A stretch of DNA of 64,000 nucleotides from Flavobacteriaceae bacterium (GTDB lineage: Bacteria > Bacteroidota > Bacteroidia > Flavobacteriales > Flavobacteriaceae): contig JAKMDI010000007.1 of assembly GCA_022428005.1 (NCBI GenBank), positions 92,084 to 156,083 of the forward strand. Direction: 5' to 3'. The notes beneath the pieces were generated by a model, which had not been told where the DNA came from, ran no database searches, and was given only the letters and a program-made list of their open reading frames with translations. Position numbers and translations under genes: made by a program. Shown here in pieces: positions 8,993-17,895 of the stretch (position 1 is the stretch's first letter; each line of letters starts with the position of its first letter).

Positions 8993-10357
8993 TTAAAACT
9001 GTAATACTCTCTCTTTCAGTCGCTCCCAGTTGAGCCCTCCATAGTTTCCTGAACTCATCATCAACAAGACGGTCCGATCATAATTCTTTCCAAAAAGATA
9101 GGTGTTTAATGCATCGGGGTGGGTAAACACCTCAAGCTTGGGTTCACCAAAGGCCTTTTTGATTTCGTCGGTGCTGATAGGGGTTCTGTTTTTAAGTTTT
9201 AGGGCCTCTGGATCGTAATAGACAATTGGCAAATCGACCTGGGATAAACTGGCTCGATAATTTTTTATAAAGCTGGGATCTAAACTGCTGTAGGTATGTA
9301 ATTCCAAACAAGCAATAAGTCTGTAATCTTTGAATTGTTCTTTTACGGCGTCGGCAGTGGCTTTTACTTTACTGGGCGCATGGGCAAAATCCTTGTACAA
9401 GGAACTGGTTTTTCCATTCACCAAGTTTTCTAATCGTTTTGAAGCTCCTTTAAAACTAATAATCGCCTGATAAAAATCGTCCTCATCAATACCGATAAGC
9501 TGGCAAATCCACTTGGCCCCTGATAGGTTGGATAAATTGTGTTTACCAAAAACACTTAAGGGTACCGCCCCCTCATCAGTTTCCAAATAGGTAGTACCAT
9601 CAGTTACCGTATGAGGAATGATACCATAAGGTTCTTTCCTGATGGTATTCTGAGAAGCGTTTACCAACCCCGTCAATGTCGTATCCTCCTCGTTGTAAAT
9701 CAAGACCCCTCCTGCAGTAATGGTATCAATAAATAGATCAAATTGACGGATGTATTCTTGGTCAGTCTTAAAGACATTGACATGATCCCATGCAATCCCA
9801 CTGATCAGCGCTATCTGTGGCTTGTAGTGATGGAATTTGGGGCTCAGATCGATAGGAGAAGAGAGGTATTCATCTCCTTCAAGAATTATGAATTCGTTTT
9901 CTTCAGACAAACAAACAGCATTTTCAAAACCCTCCAACTGAGCACCGATCATATAGTCCACAGCTTTCTGATGGTAATTCAACACATGCAAAACCATAGC
10001 GGAAATTGTAGTTTTCCCGTGACTTCCAGCAATCACAACCCGGGTTTTGTTTTGGGCATAGTGGGCAATGAAAGCAGGATAGGAATAAATGGGTAGGTTC
10101 ATTTTCTGAGCGGCCAACAGCTCAGGATTGTCTTTTTTAGCATGCATTCCAATGATCACAGCGTCTGTTGAAGGATCAATTCTCTCTGAAAACCAACCCA
10201 TTTGTTCTGGTAAAATCGCTGCTTTTTGCAATTGGGTCTTCGCGGGGTCGAAAATAGCATCATCGCTACCGCTGACCTGGTGGCCCTTGTTTTTTAAAGC
10301 AATGGCCAGACTGTGCATGGCGCTCCCTCCTATGGCGATAAAATGGTATTTACTCAT
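8993..10357 (-). CDS. mpl: UDP-N-acetylmuramate:tripeptide ligase (Mpl-type Mur ligase)
   Basis: Mur ligase of 454 aa with an N-terminal GGSAMHSLA nucleotide-fold segment and the ATP-binding GSHGKTT around residues 111-117. EGDEYLSS and the HAPSK region are also present. These features fit the peptidoglycan-recycling ligase Mpl, which attaches a recovered tripeptide to UDP-MurNAc, better than MurC. I take the ATG at 10357. A TTG two codons further up is also in frame. The start overlaps the end of the TPR gene by 8 nt, so coupling is likely. In related genomes it sits next to radC, as here. Confidence 0.85.
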   Translation of the reverse strand: MSKYHFIAIGGSAMHSLAIALKNKGHQVSGSDDAIFDPAKTQLQKAAILPEQMGWFSERIDPSTDAVIIGMHAKKDNPELLAAQKMNLPIYSYPAFIAHYAQNKTRVVIAGSHGKTTISAMVLHVLNYHQKAVDYMIGAQLEGFENAVCLSEENEFIILEGDEYLSSPIDLSPKFHHYKPQIALISGIAWDHVNVFKTDQEYIRQFDLFIDTITAGGVLIYNEEDTTLTGLVNASQNTIRKEPYGIIPHTVTDGTTYLETDEGAVPLSVFGKHNLSNLSGAKWICQLIGIDEDDFYQAIISFKGASKRLENLVNGKTSSLYKDFAHAPSKVKATADAVKEQFKDYRLIACLELHTYSSLDPSFIKNYRASLSQVDLPIVYYDPEALKLKNRTPISTDEIKKAFGEPKLEVFTHPDALNTYLFGKNYDRTVLLMMSSGNYGGLNWERLKERVLQF

Positions 10358-11246
10358 CTTCAATAGATTTTAAAAAGGCCAAACACTCCTCAAAATTGGG
10401 ATTAATCTCCAATGCTCGCTGCAAAGATTTTATTGCCTTTGTTAACTGATCGTTGTTAAAATAAATTTTTGCCCGGTAAAAATGCGCCCATTCCAATGGG
10501 TAGTTATCTCGACGTCCATAGTCGTCTATGTATAAATCCATTGCCCTACCCCCTACTTCAAAATATATTTTGTATTGGGCTGCAGCGCGTCCCAGCTTAA
10601 ACAGCTGATCTCTAGTCAGTTGGGATCCTCGAGTATCAAAACTGCTTATTTTATTTTCTGAGATAGTAAAAACTTGAATAAATTCTGACTTGGCCTCAGA
10701 ATACATTTCGCGCACCTCATACAGGTAGGCTTGCATTATCATCCCACCCAGTGGATCCAGGTTTTTTAATAATTTACACTGCTGCTCTGCATAAGTATAG
10801 CTCCCCCCAAAAAATATTGGAATTTCAGCATACAAAGGGATCAACAAGTTTAAAAAAGTAACATTTTTAGGTTCCATTTCATGAGCTTTCAGTACCGATT
10901 TCCTTGCTTTTACTATATAAGGAACAGACCTGTACTGGGGAACCTCCAAAGACTTTCTGGCTGCCGCGACACCCACCTTAAAATAATATTCAGCCTTGGG
11001 GTAATCCTCGATTAATTTTTCGTAGTATGCAATAGCAGTTTCCCAATCTTGATATTCTGAAGACAGCGCTGCGATGGATTCAATTACTTCGACAGCACCC
11101 TTCTTTTCACTCTTTTTTAGGGAAGTTAATTGTTGTTTGTATTCGGTATCTTTTTCATAATCATAGGACTCAAAAGGAGTCTTGAACTGTGAGAAGACAA
11201 GAACAGGGATAAATAATAAAAGGCTTATAATTTTTCGGTTAATCAC
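10350..11246 (-). CDS. Exported TPR-repeat protein
   Basis: 298 aa beginning with a signal peptide (about residues 1-20, ending FSQ). It is followed by helical repeats with TPR spacing, such as [24 protein letters not shown] near the N-terminus (shown here in outline) and [17 protein letters not shown] near the C-terminus. The start is a GTG at 11246 lying inside the last codons of obgE (8-nt overlap), and no ATG is available before the signal peptide. Probably a periplasmic scaffold or adaptor. No specific function can be assigned. Confidence 0.75.
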   Translation of the reverse strand: MINRKIISLLLFIPVLVFSQFKTPFESYDYEKDTEYKQQLTSLKKSEKKGAVEVIESIAALSSEYQDWETAIAYYEKLIEDYPKAEYYFKVGVAAARKSLEVPQYRSVPYIVKARKSVLKAHEMEPKNVTFLNLLIPLYAEIPIFFGGSYTYAEQQCKLLKNLDPLGGMIMQAYLYEVREMYSEAKSEFIQVFTISENKISSFDTRGSQLTRDQLFKLGRAAAQYKIYFEVGGRAMDLYIDDYGRRDNYPLEWAHFYRAKIYFNNDQLTKAIKSLQRALEINPNFEECLAFLKSIEDE

Positions 11247-12249
11247 TAGGGCTGTTTAGTTTTTTCCAAAGCATGTCTTTAAGGGCAGTCAGCCCAGATT
11301 GGTCCACAGAGGATATCATACAATGCGATGTCTCTCCAAAGTTTTTTTCCATTTCCTGTTGGTATTCCGTCTTTAGCTCGTCGTCCAGTAAATCACTTTT
11401 TGAAACCACCACCACGTAATCTTTATCTATCAGTTCAGGGTTGTAGGTCCTCAATTCTCCCATCAATATATCAAAAGCTTTTCTTACGTCATGGGTATCT
11501 GCGGGGATCATAAATAGCAAAACGGAATTTCTTTCAATATGACGCAGGAAATAGTGGCCCAAACCTTTTCCCTCTGCTGCTCCTTCGATAATACCGGGAA
11601 TATCTGCCATTACAAAAGATTGAAAATCTCTGTAGGGAACAATCCCAAGGTTAGGTTTTAGGGTGGTAAATTCATAGTCGGCAATTTTAGGCTTGGCTGC
11701 AGTCATTACGGAGAGCAAGGTTGATTTACCTGCATTGGGAAAACCCACAAGACCAACATCAGCCAGTACTTTTAACTCCAAAATAATTTCCAATTCCTGA
11801 CCGGGGATTCCGGGCTGAGCATAGCGGGGTGTTTGATTGGTGGAGGATTTAAAATTCCAATTTCCAAGTCCGCCTTTACCCCCCTCCAATAAAATAAACT
11901 CCTGATTGGGTTCGACCATCTCACAGATAACTGTTTCCGTATTCAAATTTTTTACCACCGTTCCCAAGGGGACATCAATATAGACATCATTTCCTTGTGC
12001 GCCACTGCTTCTATTTTTGCTTCCGTCACCACCGTGTCCTGCTGCAAAATGTCTGGAAAATTTAAAAGAATACAGCGTCCACAGATTGGGATTTGCTCTG
12101 ACAATGATATGGCCGCCTCGGCCTCCATTTCCACCATCTGGGCCCCCTTTGGTGATGAATTTTTCTCGATGAAGGTGGACAGAACCCTTGCCCCCATTTC
12201 CCGATTTGAGATTGAGCCTTACGTAGTCAACAAAATTGGCTTCGGTCAT
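11239..12249 (-). CDS. obgE: GTPase ObgE/CgtA
   Basis: Ribosome-associated GTPase of 336 aa. The glycine-rich Obg fold covers about residues 1-160 ([16 protein letters not shown]). The G domain has GFPNAGKS at 169-176, the switch/G3 DIPGI at 216-220 and SKSD as G4. There is no C-terminal extension. It overlaps adk by 4 nt upstream and the TPR gene by 8 nt downstream, so adk-obgE-TPR-mpl form one compact unit. Confidence 0.95.
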   Translation of the reverse strand: MTEANFVDYVRLNLKSGNGGKGSVHLHREKFITKGGPDGGNGGRGGHIIVRANPNLWTLYSFKFSRHFAAGHGGDGSKNRSSGAQGNDVYIDVPLGTVVKNLNTETVICEMVEPNQEFILLEGGKGGLGNWNFKSSTNQTPRYAQPGIPGQELEIILELKVLADVGLVGFPNAGKSTLLSVMTAAKPKIADYEFTTLKPNLGIVPYRDFQSFVMADIPGIIEGAAEGKGLGHYFLRHIERNSVLLFMIPADTHDVRKAFDILMGELRTYNPELIDKDYVVVVSKSDLLDDELKTEYQQEMEKNFGETSHCMISSVDQSGLTALKDMLWKKLNSPSD

Positions 12250-12827
12250 TTTATTAGTAATCCATCAATCAGAGCCGTCAAACGCTGGGTAATTTCTTCA
12301 ATTTCTCCGATACCATTCACACTGTGAAATTTACCTTGCGCTTCATAAAAAGCTCTTAATGGAGCGGTTTTGTTATTGTATTCATCGAATCTGTTTCTGA
12401 TTTTCTCTTCGTCTTGATCGTCTGCCCTGCCACTGGTTTTCCCCCTTTTTATTAAGCGATCGATCAAAATGTCGTCATCGGCCTCCAAGGCCAATGTCGC
12501 CGAAATGCTCATGGACTTCTCACTCAAAAATTCGTCCAGGGCTTCGGCTTGTTGGGTCGTCCTCGGGAAACCGTCGAAGATAAAACCTTTTGCCTCGGTA
12601 TTTTGGTCCACGGCCTCCTTTAGCATATCGATGGTCACTTGATCTGGAACCAAGTCTCCTTTGTTCATGTAGGATTGAGCCAACATTCCCAAATCGGTTT
12701 TATTAGAAATATGATGCCGGAATAAATCCCCAGTAGAGATATGGAATAATTGATATTTAGATTTTAAAAACTCAGCTTGTGTTCCTTTTCCCGCACCTGG
12801 TTTTCCAAAGAGTACTATATTTATCAT
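12246..12827 (-). CDS. adk: Adenylate kinase
   Basis: AMP + ATP to 2 ADP, 193 aa from the preferred start. The P-loop GKPGAGKGT is at residues 8-16, GDLFRHHI and [14 protein letters not shown] follow, and the LID region is of the short, zinc-free type ([11 protein letters not shown]). The frame stays open for 18 more codons upstream, but the -7 box lies inside that extension and the family normally begins MINIVLFG, so ATG 12827 is chosen. It leads the adk-obgE-TPR-mpl unit and is divergent from purK. Confidence 0.95.
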   Translation of the reverse strand: MINIVLFGKPGAGKGTQAEFLKSKYQLFHISTGDLFRHHISNKTDLGMLAQSYMNKGDLVPDQVTIDMLKEAVDQNTEAKGFIFDGFPRTTQQAEALDEFLSEKSMSISATLALEADDDILIDRLIKRGKTSGRADDQDEEKIRNRFDEYNNKTAPLRAFYEAQGKFHSVNGIGEIEEITQRLTALIDGLLIK

Positions 12828-12844
12828 CAACGATTTATTTCTGA

Positions 12845-12877
12845 CAAAGATATCCAAATTGAATGGTTTTTTTCCAA
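12845..12877 (-). promoter_or_regulatory. Promoter of adk-obgE unit
   Basis: Minus-strand TTG (12877-12875), 22-nt spacer and an exact TATCTTTG (12852-12845). The predicted start near 12841 leaves a leader of about 14 nt before ATG 12827 and excludes the longer adk frame. Confidence 0.6.
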
Positions 12878-12893
12878 GCAAAAAAGTTATGCG

Positions 12894-12901
12894 TATTTTT
12901 G
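12894..12901 (+). promoter_or_regulatory. -7 box of purK
   Basis: Exact TATTTTTG about 13 nt before the purK ATG. No TTG is present at the expected -33 distance, so only half of the promoter is supported. It shares an 87-bp intergenic region with the divergent adk promoter. Confidence 0.4.
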
Positions 12902-12914
12902 TAAAAACTGCTGA

Positions 12915-14069
12915 ATGGATTTTTTTTCTACAACAAAAACCTTAGGAATTTTAGGCGGGGGTCAACTGGGCAAAATGTTGCTCTATACCACCCGAAAATG
13001 GGATGTAAAAACCAAGGTGTTGGATCCGAGCGAAAATGCCCCTGCCCAATTGGCTTGTGATGAATTTGTCGTCGGAGATTTAACCGATTTCCAAGCCGTT
13101 TATGATTTCGGCAAAGGAGTAGATATCTTGACCATTGAAATAGAGAAAGTAAATGTTGAAGCATTGGAGCAGTTGGAAAAAGAGGGAGTAAAGGTTTATC
13201 CTCAACCCCATGTTTTAAAAACCATTCAAAACAAATGCTCCCAAAAACAATTCTACAAAAAACACCACATTCCTACTGCTTCGTTCGAGAAGTACGAAAC
13301 CTTGGACCAAGTCAAGGATGCCGTGATAAAAGGAGTTCTGTCTTTTCCATTTGTGTGGAAATCCGCCGAAATGGGTTATGACGGTTATGGGGTTGCTATC
13401 ATCCGTTCGAACAAGGATATTGAACAACTCAATCCTGGACCCTGTCTCATCGAAGAACTGGTCCCCTTCGAAAAGGAACTGTCTGTAATTGTGTGTCGCC
13501 GCCCACAAGGAGAAACCACCCATTACCCCGTGGTAGAATCGGAATTTCACCCCACAGCCAATCAAGTTGAATACGTTTTATGCCCCGCGAGAATTTCAGA
13601 TCAGGCAGCCGAAAAAGCCATCGCTGTTGCCCAGCAAACCGCTGCGGCATATGGTCATATTGGCCTACTCGCAGTAGAGCTTTTTCTGACCCACGAGGGT
13701 GAGGTATTGGTCAACGAAGTGGCTCCAAGACCGCATAACAGTGGGCATTTTAGCATTGAAGCATCCTATACTTGTCAGTTCGAACAGCACGTCAGGGCTG
13801 TTTTGGATTTACCACTGGGAAAAACCGAGTCTAAGGTTACGGCAGTTATGGTCAACTTGGTGGGTAAAGAAGGCTACTCTGGGCCCGTGGTTTATAAAAA
13901 CATTGACCAAATATTGGCCATTGAGGGGGTTATTCCTCATATTTACGGAAAAAAAGAAACACGTCCTTTCAGGAAAATGGGACATGTTACCATCATACAC
14001 CCCAAAATAGATACGGCCAGAAAAATGGCCCAACAAGTAAAAGAAACCTTATCTGTAATTACTAAATAA
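12915..14069 (+). CDS. purK: 5-(carboxyamino)imidazole ribonucleotide synthase
   Basis: ATP-grasp enzyme that carboxylates AIR to N5-CAIR in purine synthesis. It has 384 aa. LGILGGGQLGKML near the N-terminus, FVWKSAEMGYDGYG in the ATP-grasp domain and NEVAPRPHNSGHF are all diagnostic. It starts at ATG 12915, about 10 nt after the predicted transcription start. purE follows one base after its stop codon, and the two steps are consecutive in the pathway. Confidence 0.95.
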   Translation: MDFFSTTKTLGILGGGQLGKMLLYTTRKWDVKTKVLDPSENAPAQLACDEFVVGDLTDFQAVYDFGKGVDILTIEIEKVNVEALEQLEKEGVKVYPQPHVLKTIQNKCSQKQFYKKHHIPTASFEKYETLDQVKDAVIKGVLSFPFVWKSAEMGYDGYGVAIIRSNKDIEQLNPGPCLIEELVPFEKELSVIVCRRPQGETTHYPVVESEFHPTANQVEYVLCPARISDQAAEKAIAVAQQTAAAYGHIGLLAVELFLTHEGEVLVNEVAPRPHNSGHFSIEASYTCQFEQHVRAVLDLPLGKTESKVTAVMVNLVGKEGYSGPVVYKNIDQILAIEGVIPHIYGKKETRPFRKMGHVTIIHPKIDTARKMAQQVKETLSVITK

Positions 14070-14070
14070 A

Positions 14071-14556
14071 ATGGCAAAAGTAGGAATCATAATGGGCAGC
14101 GAATCGGATTTACCGGTCATGCAAGAAGCAATAGACATCCTTAGAGCGTTTAAAATTGAAACTGAAATTGATATTGTATCTGCCCACCGAACCCCAGAGA
14201 AAATGATGGATTATGGAACCCAAGCCCACCAAAGAGGTATCAAGGTAATCATTGCCGGAGCCGGAGGCGCCGCCCACCTGCCTGGGATGATTGCATCGGT
14301 TTCACCCCTACCCGTGATCGGTGTACCCGTAAAATCGAGTAACTCTATTGACGGTTGGGACTCTGTGTTGTCCATTCTTCAAATGCCTGGCGGTGTACCC
14401 GTTGCCACTGTTGCGCTCAACGGCGCAAAAAATGCAGGTATCTTGGCCGCACAAATATTAGGTACCACGGATTCCGATGTCCTGGACAGCGTAGTCCAGT
14501 ACAAAAAAGAACTAAAAACTAAAGTCATTAACAGCAGTAAAAAGCTTAATCCTTAA
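14071..14556 (+). CDS. purE: N5-CAIR mutase
   Basis: Converts N5-CAIR to CAIR. It has 161 aa with the class I signature IMGSESDLPVM at the N-terminus, SAHRTPEKM (active-site His) and AGAGGAAHLPGM. It is coupled to purK (1-nt gap) and followed after 4 nt by an M3 peptidase gene. Confidence 0.96.
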   Translation: MAKVGIIMGSESDLPVMQEAIDILRAFKIETEIDIVSAHRTPEKMMDYGTQAHQRGIKVIIAGAGGAAHLPGMIASVSPLPVIGVPVKSSNSIDGWDSVLSILQMPGGVPVATVALNGAKNAGILAAQILGTTDSDVLDSVVQYKKELKTKVINSSKKLNP

Positions 14557-14560
14557 TCGA

Positions 14561-16582
14561 TTGGAAAATCCTTTATTATCCCCCTTTGATACACCCTATC
14601 AATCCATTCCTTTTAGTAAAATAAAGTCCGAGCACTTTATTCCTGCGCTAAAGAAAAACATAGAGCGTGCACTCAAACAGATCAACGAGCTGACACAACA
14701 AACAGCCTCCCCCAGTTTTGAAAACACCATTGAGCCTCTTCAAAATACAGGAGCACTATTGGAGCGAAACAGTGCTATTTTGTTCAATCTGAACAGTGCA
14801 GAAACCTCTGATGCGATTCAGGCCGTTACTCAGCAGGCTGCGCCCTTGTTGACAAAATTCCAAAATGATATTCGACTCAATCAAGCCTTATTCGAGCGAA
14901 TCAAAACCATTTATTATCAACGCGATTCGGAAAATCTATCGAACGAACAGCGCACACTTCTAGAAAAAGAATATAAAGCTCTTGTCCGAAATGGGGCACT
15001 GTTAAGCAACGATAAAAAAGAAATGTTGCGCGAAATCGACACAGAGAAAGCACAACTCAGTCTTTCTTTTGGCGAGCATATTTTGGCAGACACCAACAAT
15101 TACCAACTTCACATCAAGTCGGAGGACGACTTAAAAGGACTGCCCGATCAAGTCAAAGAAATGGCTGCCGAAATGGCAAAATCAAAAAACAAAGAGGGTT
15201 GGATTTTTACCTTAGACTACCCCAGCTATGTACCTTTTATGACCTATGCCGAAAACAGGGACCTCCGTAAGGAGCTGTCCTTGGCTTTTGGGCGTCGTAG
15301 CTTCCAAGACAATGACAACAACAATACTCAGATCATACTGAGATTGATCGAACTCAGAAAACAACGGGCGGAACTACTAGGATATGACTCTCATACAGCT
15401 TTTGTCTTAGAGGAACGCATGGCAAATTCAGAAACCATCGTTAATAATTTTCTGGAAGATCTTTACCAAAAAGCTTATCCCGCTGCTCAAAAAGAATGGC
15501 AGGAAATGGTAGATTTTGCCGCAAAAAATTTGGGCATAAACGACTTTGAAAAATGGGACAGTGCTTATGTCTCTGAAAAGTTAAAACAAGCGCAATTAGA
15601 TCTGGACGAGCAAGTCATAAAACCCTATTTCCCTCTGGAAAAGGTAAAAGCTGGCGTCTTCGAAATCGCAGAAAAACTTTTCGGTTTGCGTTTTACCAAA
15701 AATGACAAAATCGAAGGCTATCACCAAGAGGTGGATGTATATGAAGTTTACAATAAGGACGATGAATTTTATGGCCTTTTGTACACTGACTTTTTCCCTC
15801 GACCAGGAAAACGAAACGGCGCTTGGATGACCTCATTTCGCGGGCAAAAAAAGGGACAGCGCCCACACATATCTATAGTATGTAATTTTTCCAAACCAAC
15901 GGCAAGCACACCCGCCTTACTCAGCTTTCAGGAAGTAACTACTTTATTTCACGAATTTGGTCACGCATTGCACGGCATGCTGGCCAACACCAATTATGCC
16001 GCACTCAGTGGAACCAGTGTTTTTTGGGATTTTGTCGAGCTACCCAGTCAAATCATGGAAAACTGGTGTTATGAAAAAGAAGCATTAGAGCTTTTTGCCA
16101 AACACCATAAAACCAATGCAGTAATCCCAATGGAATACATCAGCAAAATCAAGAAAGCAGCCCACTTTCAGCAGGGACTTCAAACCCTACGCCAGTTGGG
16201 ATTTGGGTTTTTGGACCTCTCCTATCATGGAAAAGAGATTGAGGGAATCCAAGATGTCAAAAATCATGAAAAGAAAATCTTGGAGCGCGTTCAGTTTTCG
16301 AAAGACCAGCCCGATAATTGCTCAAGTACTGCCTTTTCCCATATTTTCCAAGGAGGATACTCCGCAGGATATTACAGCTATAAATGGGCTGAGGTACTGG
16401 ATGCAGATGCGTTTGAATTGTTTTTAGAAAAGGGCATTTTTGACTCCGAAACTGCCAAATCATTTGAAGATAACATCCTTTCCAGAGGGGGAACCGAGCA
16501 TCCCATGACCCTATACAAAAGATTCCGAGGAAAAGCCCCTGACCCAAATGCATTGCTTAAAAGAGCAGGATTGGTGAATTGA
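14561..16582 (+). CDS. M3 family oligopeptidase (dipeptidyl carboxypeptidase type)
   Basis: 673-aa zinc oligopeptidase of the M3 (thimet/Dcp) family, without a signal peptide and therefore probably cytoplasmic. The zinc motif HEFGHALHG is followed by the third ligand in FVELPSQIMENW. GGYSAGYYSYKWAEVLDADAF is present in outline near the C-terminus, as in all members. The best start is the TTG at 14561, giving MENPLLSPFDTPY, which matches the usual N-terminus of relatives. No ATG lies nearby. It is probably co-transcribed with purKE. Confidence 0.92.
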   Translation: MENPLLSPFDTPYQSIPFSKIKSEHFIPALKKNIERALKQINELTQQTASPSFENTIEPLQNTGALLERNSAILFNLNSAETSDAIQAVTQQAAPLLTKFQNDIRLNQALFERIKTIYYQRDSENLSNEQRTLLEKEYKALVRNGALLSNDKKEMLREIDTEKAQLSLSFGEHILADTNNYQLHIKSEDDLKGLPDQVKEMAAEMAKSKNKEGWIFTLDYPSYVPFMTYAENRDLRKELSLAFGRRSFQDNDNNNTQIILRLIELRKQRAELLGYDSHTAFVLEERMANSETIVNNFLEDLYQKAYPAAQKEWQEMVDFAAKNLGINDFEKWDSAYVSEKLKQAQLDLDEQVIKPYFPLEKVKAGVFEIAEKLFGLRFTKNDKIEGYHQEVDVYEVYNKDDEFYGLLYTDFFPRPGKRNGAWMTSFRGQKKGQRPHISIVCNFSKPTASTPALLSFQEVTTLFHEFGHALHGMLANTNYAALSGTSVFWDFVELPSQIMENWCYEKEALELFAKHHKTNAVIPMEYISKIKKAAHFQQGLQTLRQLGFGFLDLSYHGKEIEGIQDVKNHEKKILERVQFSKDQPDNCSSTAFSHIFQGGYSAGYYSYKWAEVLDADAFELFLEKGIFDSETAKSFEDNILSRGGTEHPMTLYKRFRGKAPDPNALLKRAGLVN

Positions 16583-16619
16583 TAAATAGCTGTTCAAAAT
16601 TCGAATTAAATGGCCATTG

Positions 16620-16961
16620 CTATTCCTGTTTCCAGTTTAAAAAACCACCCTCGAGATCATATATTTTTTCAAAACCAAAAGAAACCATGACCTGCGCTGC
16701 ATAGAGGCTTCTTTTGCCAGAACGGCAATAAACCAGCAGCGTATCAGATTTTGACAGTTTTTCAATTTCACGGACAAAAGCATCGGATTTTACATTGATA
16801 TTTTGTGCCCCATCAATATGCCCAGCTTCAAATTCATCCGGAGTCCTGACGTCAACAAGGGTATATCCTTGCGCTATGTACTCTTTGTATTTGGCCTTTT
16901 CAATCACTTCCACCTTGGGGAGCTGAAAAACAACAATAAGGAACATTAAAAATACTTTCAT
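16620..16961 (-). CDS. Rhodanese-like domain protein with N-terminal export signal
   Basis: 113-aa single rhodanese domain behind a short hydrophobic N-terminus (about residues 3-13), so probably periplasmic or membrane-anchored. VDVRTPDEFEAGHIDGA is typical, and the catalytic Cys is C79 in the CRSGKRS loop. It is one nucleotide downstream of the UbiA-like membrane gene on the same strand, and the two form a pair. The sulfur substrate is unknown. Confidence 0.85.
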   Translation of the reverse strand: MKVFLMFLIVVFQLPKVEVIEKAKYKEYIAQGYTLVDVRTPDEFEAGHIDGAQNINVKSDAFVREIEKLSKSDTLLVYCRSGKRSLYAAQVMVSFGFEKIYDLEGGFLNWKQE

Positions 16962-16962
16962 G

Positions 16963-17772
16963 TTAAAAGAATATAATTAATAAAGTTAACCATAAAATAG
17001 GAATACCCTCAACCCAAAAGCTACTAAAATACTTGGATTGATCTGTTTTAGAGATAATGACCATACCCATTAACAAAACTCCTATAAATATAGTAATCAA
17101 AGAATGGGTGGGTTTACTCATATAACCCTCTAAAACAAAAAAGACCAATAACAAAGTCACCCCAACTATTTTAGTTTTTTGAATTCCCCATTTTTGTGGC
17201 CAGGTAGAGAGTTGAGGTGCGTCCAATTTTAAATCTCTTATTTCAAAAGGAATTGTAGCAGCCAAAACAAAAAGATAGCGTTGAAAGGCGTAATCCCAAG
17301 AAAGGTTTTCTGGCATTATTTCCAATAGTGTAATCGGAAGATACACTGAAGTCAGCACCCAGCTCAAGGCCACCAAGTGAATTTTCAATCCCTTGAGCCC
17401 CCTAAAATTAATCGTTAAGCCTGGAAAGGGCAAACAGTAGAGCAAACCCAATATTGAAGTGACTAAAAACAAGAGCTGAAAAGAAAAAGAAAGGTAGAGG
17501 GTTTGCCAGAGCGCCATCGTTAAGCAGAGTGACAAATAGCCCGAGAATAAAATATATTTGACAGACGTAAATGGAGTTTTATTGAAGAAAAAAAAATGAA
17601 ACTTGATGAAATTATAACCCAGAAATGGCGCAGTAAAAAAAATAAATTGATGCCCCAAGGAGAGCTCAATACCAAAATCCATAGCGGTGATTTGGACCAA
17701 GGCCAAAACGGCCAAACTCACATGAATATTATATTTAACGTAAAGGTCAAAAACTTTTAAAAACCCTCCCAC
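16963..17772 (-). CDS. UbiA-like multi-pass membrane protein
   Basis: 269 aa with roughly eight to nine hydrophobic segments. The loop EIRDLKLD, preceded by PFE, resembles the second aspartate-rich motif of UbiA prenyltransferases. The first DxxxD motif is not recognisable, since the corresponding region reads NFIKFHFFFF. It may be a divergent or inactive UbiA homologue. The start is a GTG at 17772 and is not certain. It precedes the rhodanese gene by 1 nt. Confidence 0.6.
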   Translation of the reverse strand: MGGFLKVFDLYVKYNIHVSLAVLALVQITAMDFGIELSLGHQFIFFTAPFLGYNFIKFHFFFFNKTPFTSVKYILFSGYLSLCLTMALWQTLYLSFSFQLLFLVTSILGLLYCLPFPGLTINFRGLKGLKIHLVALSWVLTSVYLPITLLEIMPENLSWDYAFQRYLFVLAATIPFEIRDLKLDAPQLSTWPQKWGIQKTKIVGVTLLLVFFVLEGYMSKPTHSLITIFIGVLLMGMVIISKTDQSKYFSSFWVEGIPILWLTLLIIFF

Positions 17773-17871
17773 CCCGTAAAAATATCTTTAAACTGTTAAT
17801 AAGTGTCCTTTTTGTTCAAAAAAAATGGAGAAATGAAAGATTATCCTTTAAGAATCAGTTGGTCTAAAGCT

Positions 17872-17879
17872 TATTTTTG
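17872..17879 (+). promoter_or_regulatory. -7 box of gcvP
   Basis: Exact TATTTTTG with the predicted start near 17883 and the gcvP ATG at 17896. No TTG is found at the standard upstream distance. Confidence 0.4.
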
Positions 17880-17895
17880 ATTAAACAAAGTATAC

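Noticed and set aside
12827..12881. Eighteen-codon N-terminal extension of adenylate kinase
   Set aside because: The exact -7 box lies inside it and the family begins at MINIVLFG, so transcription probably starts after the longer start codon.
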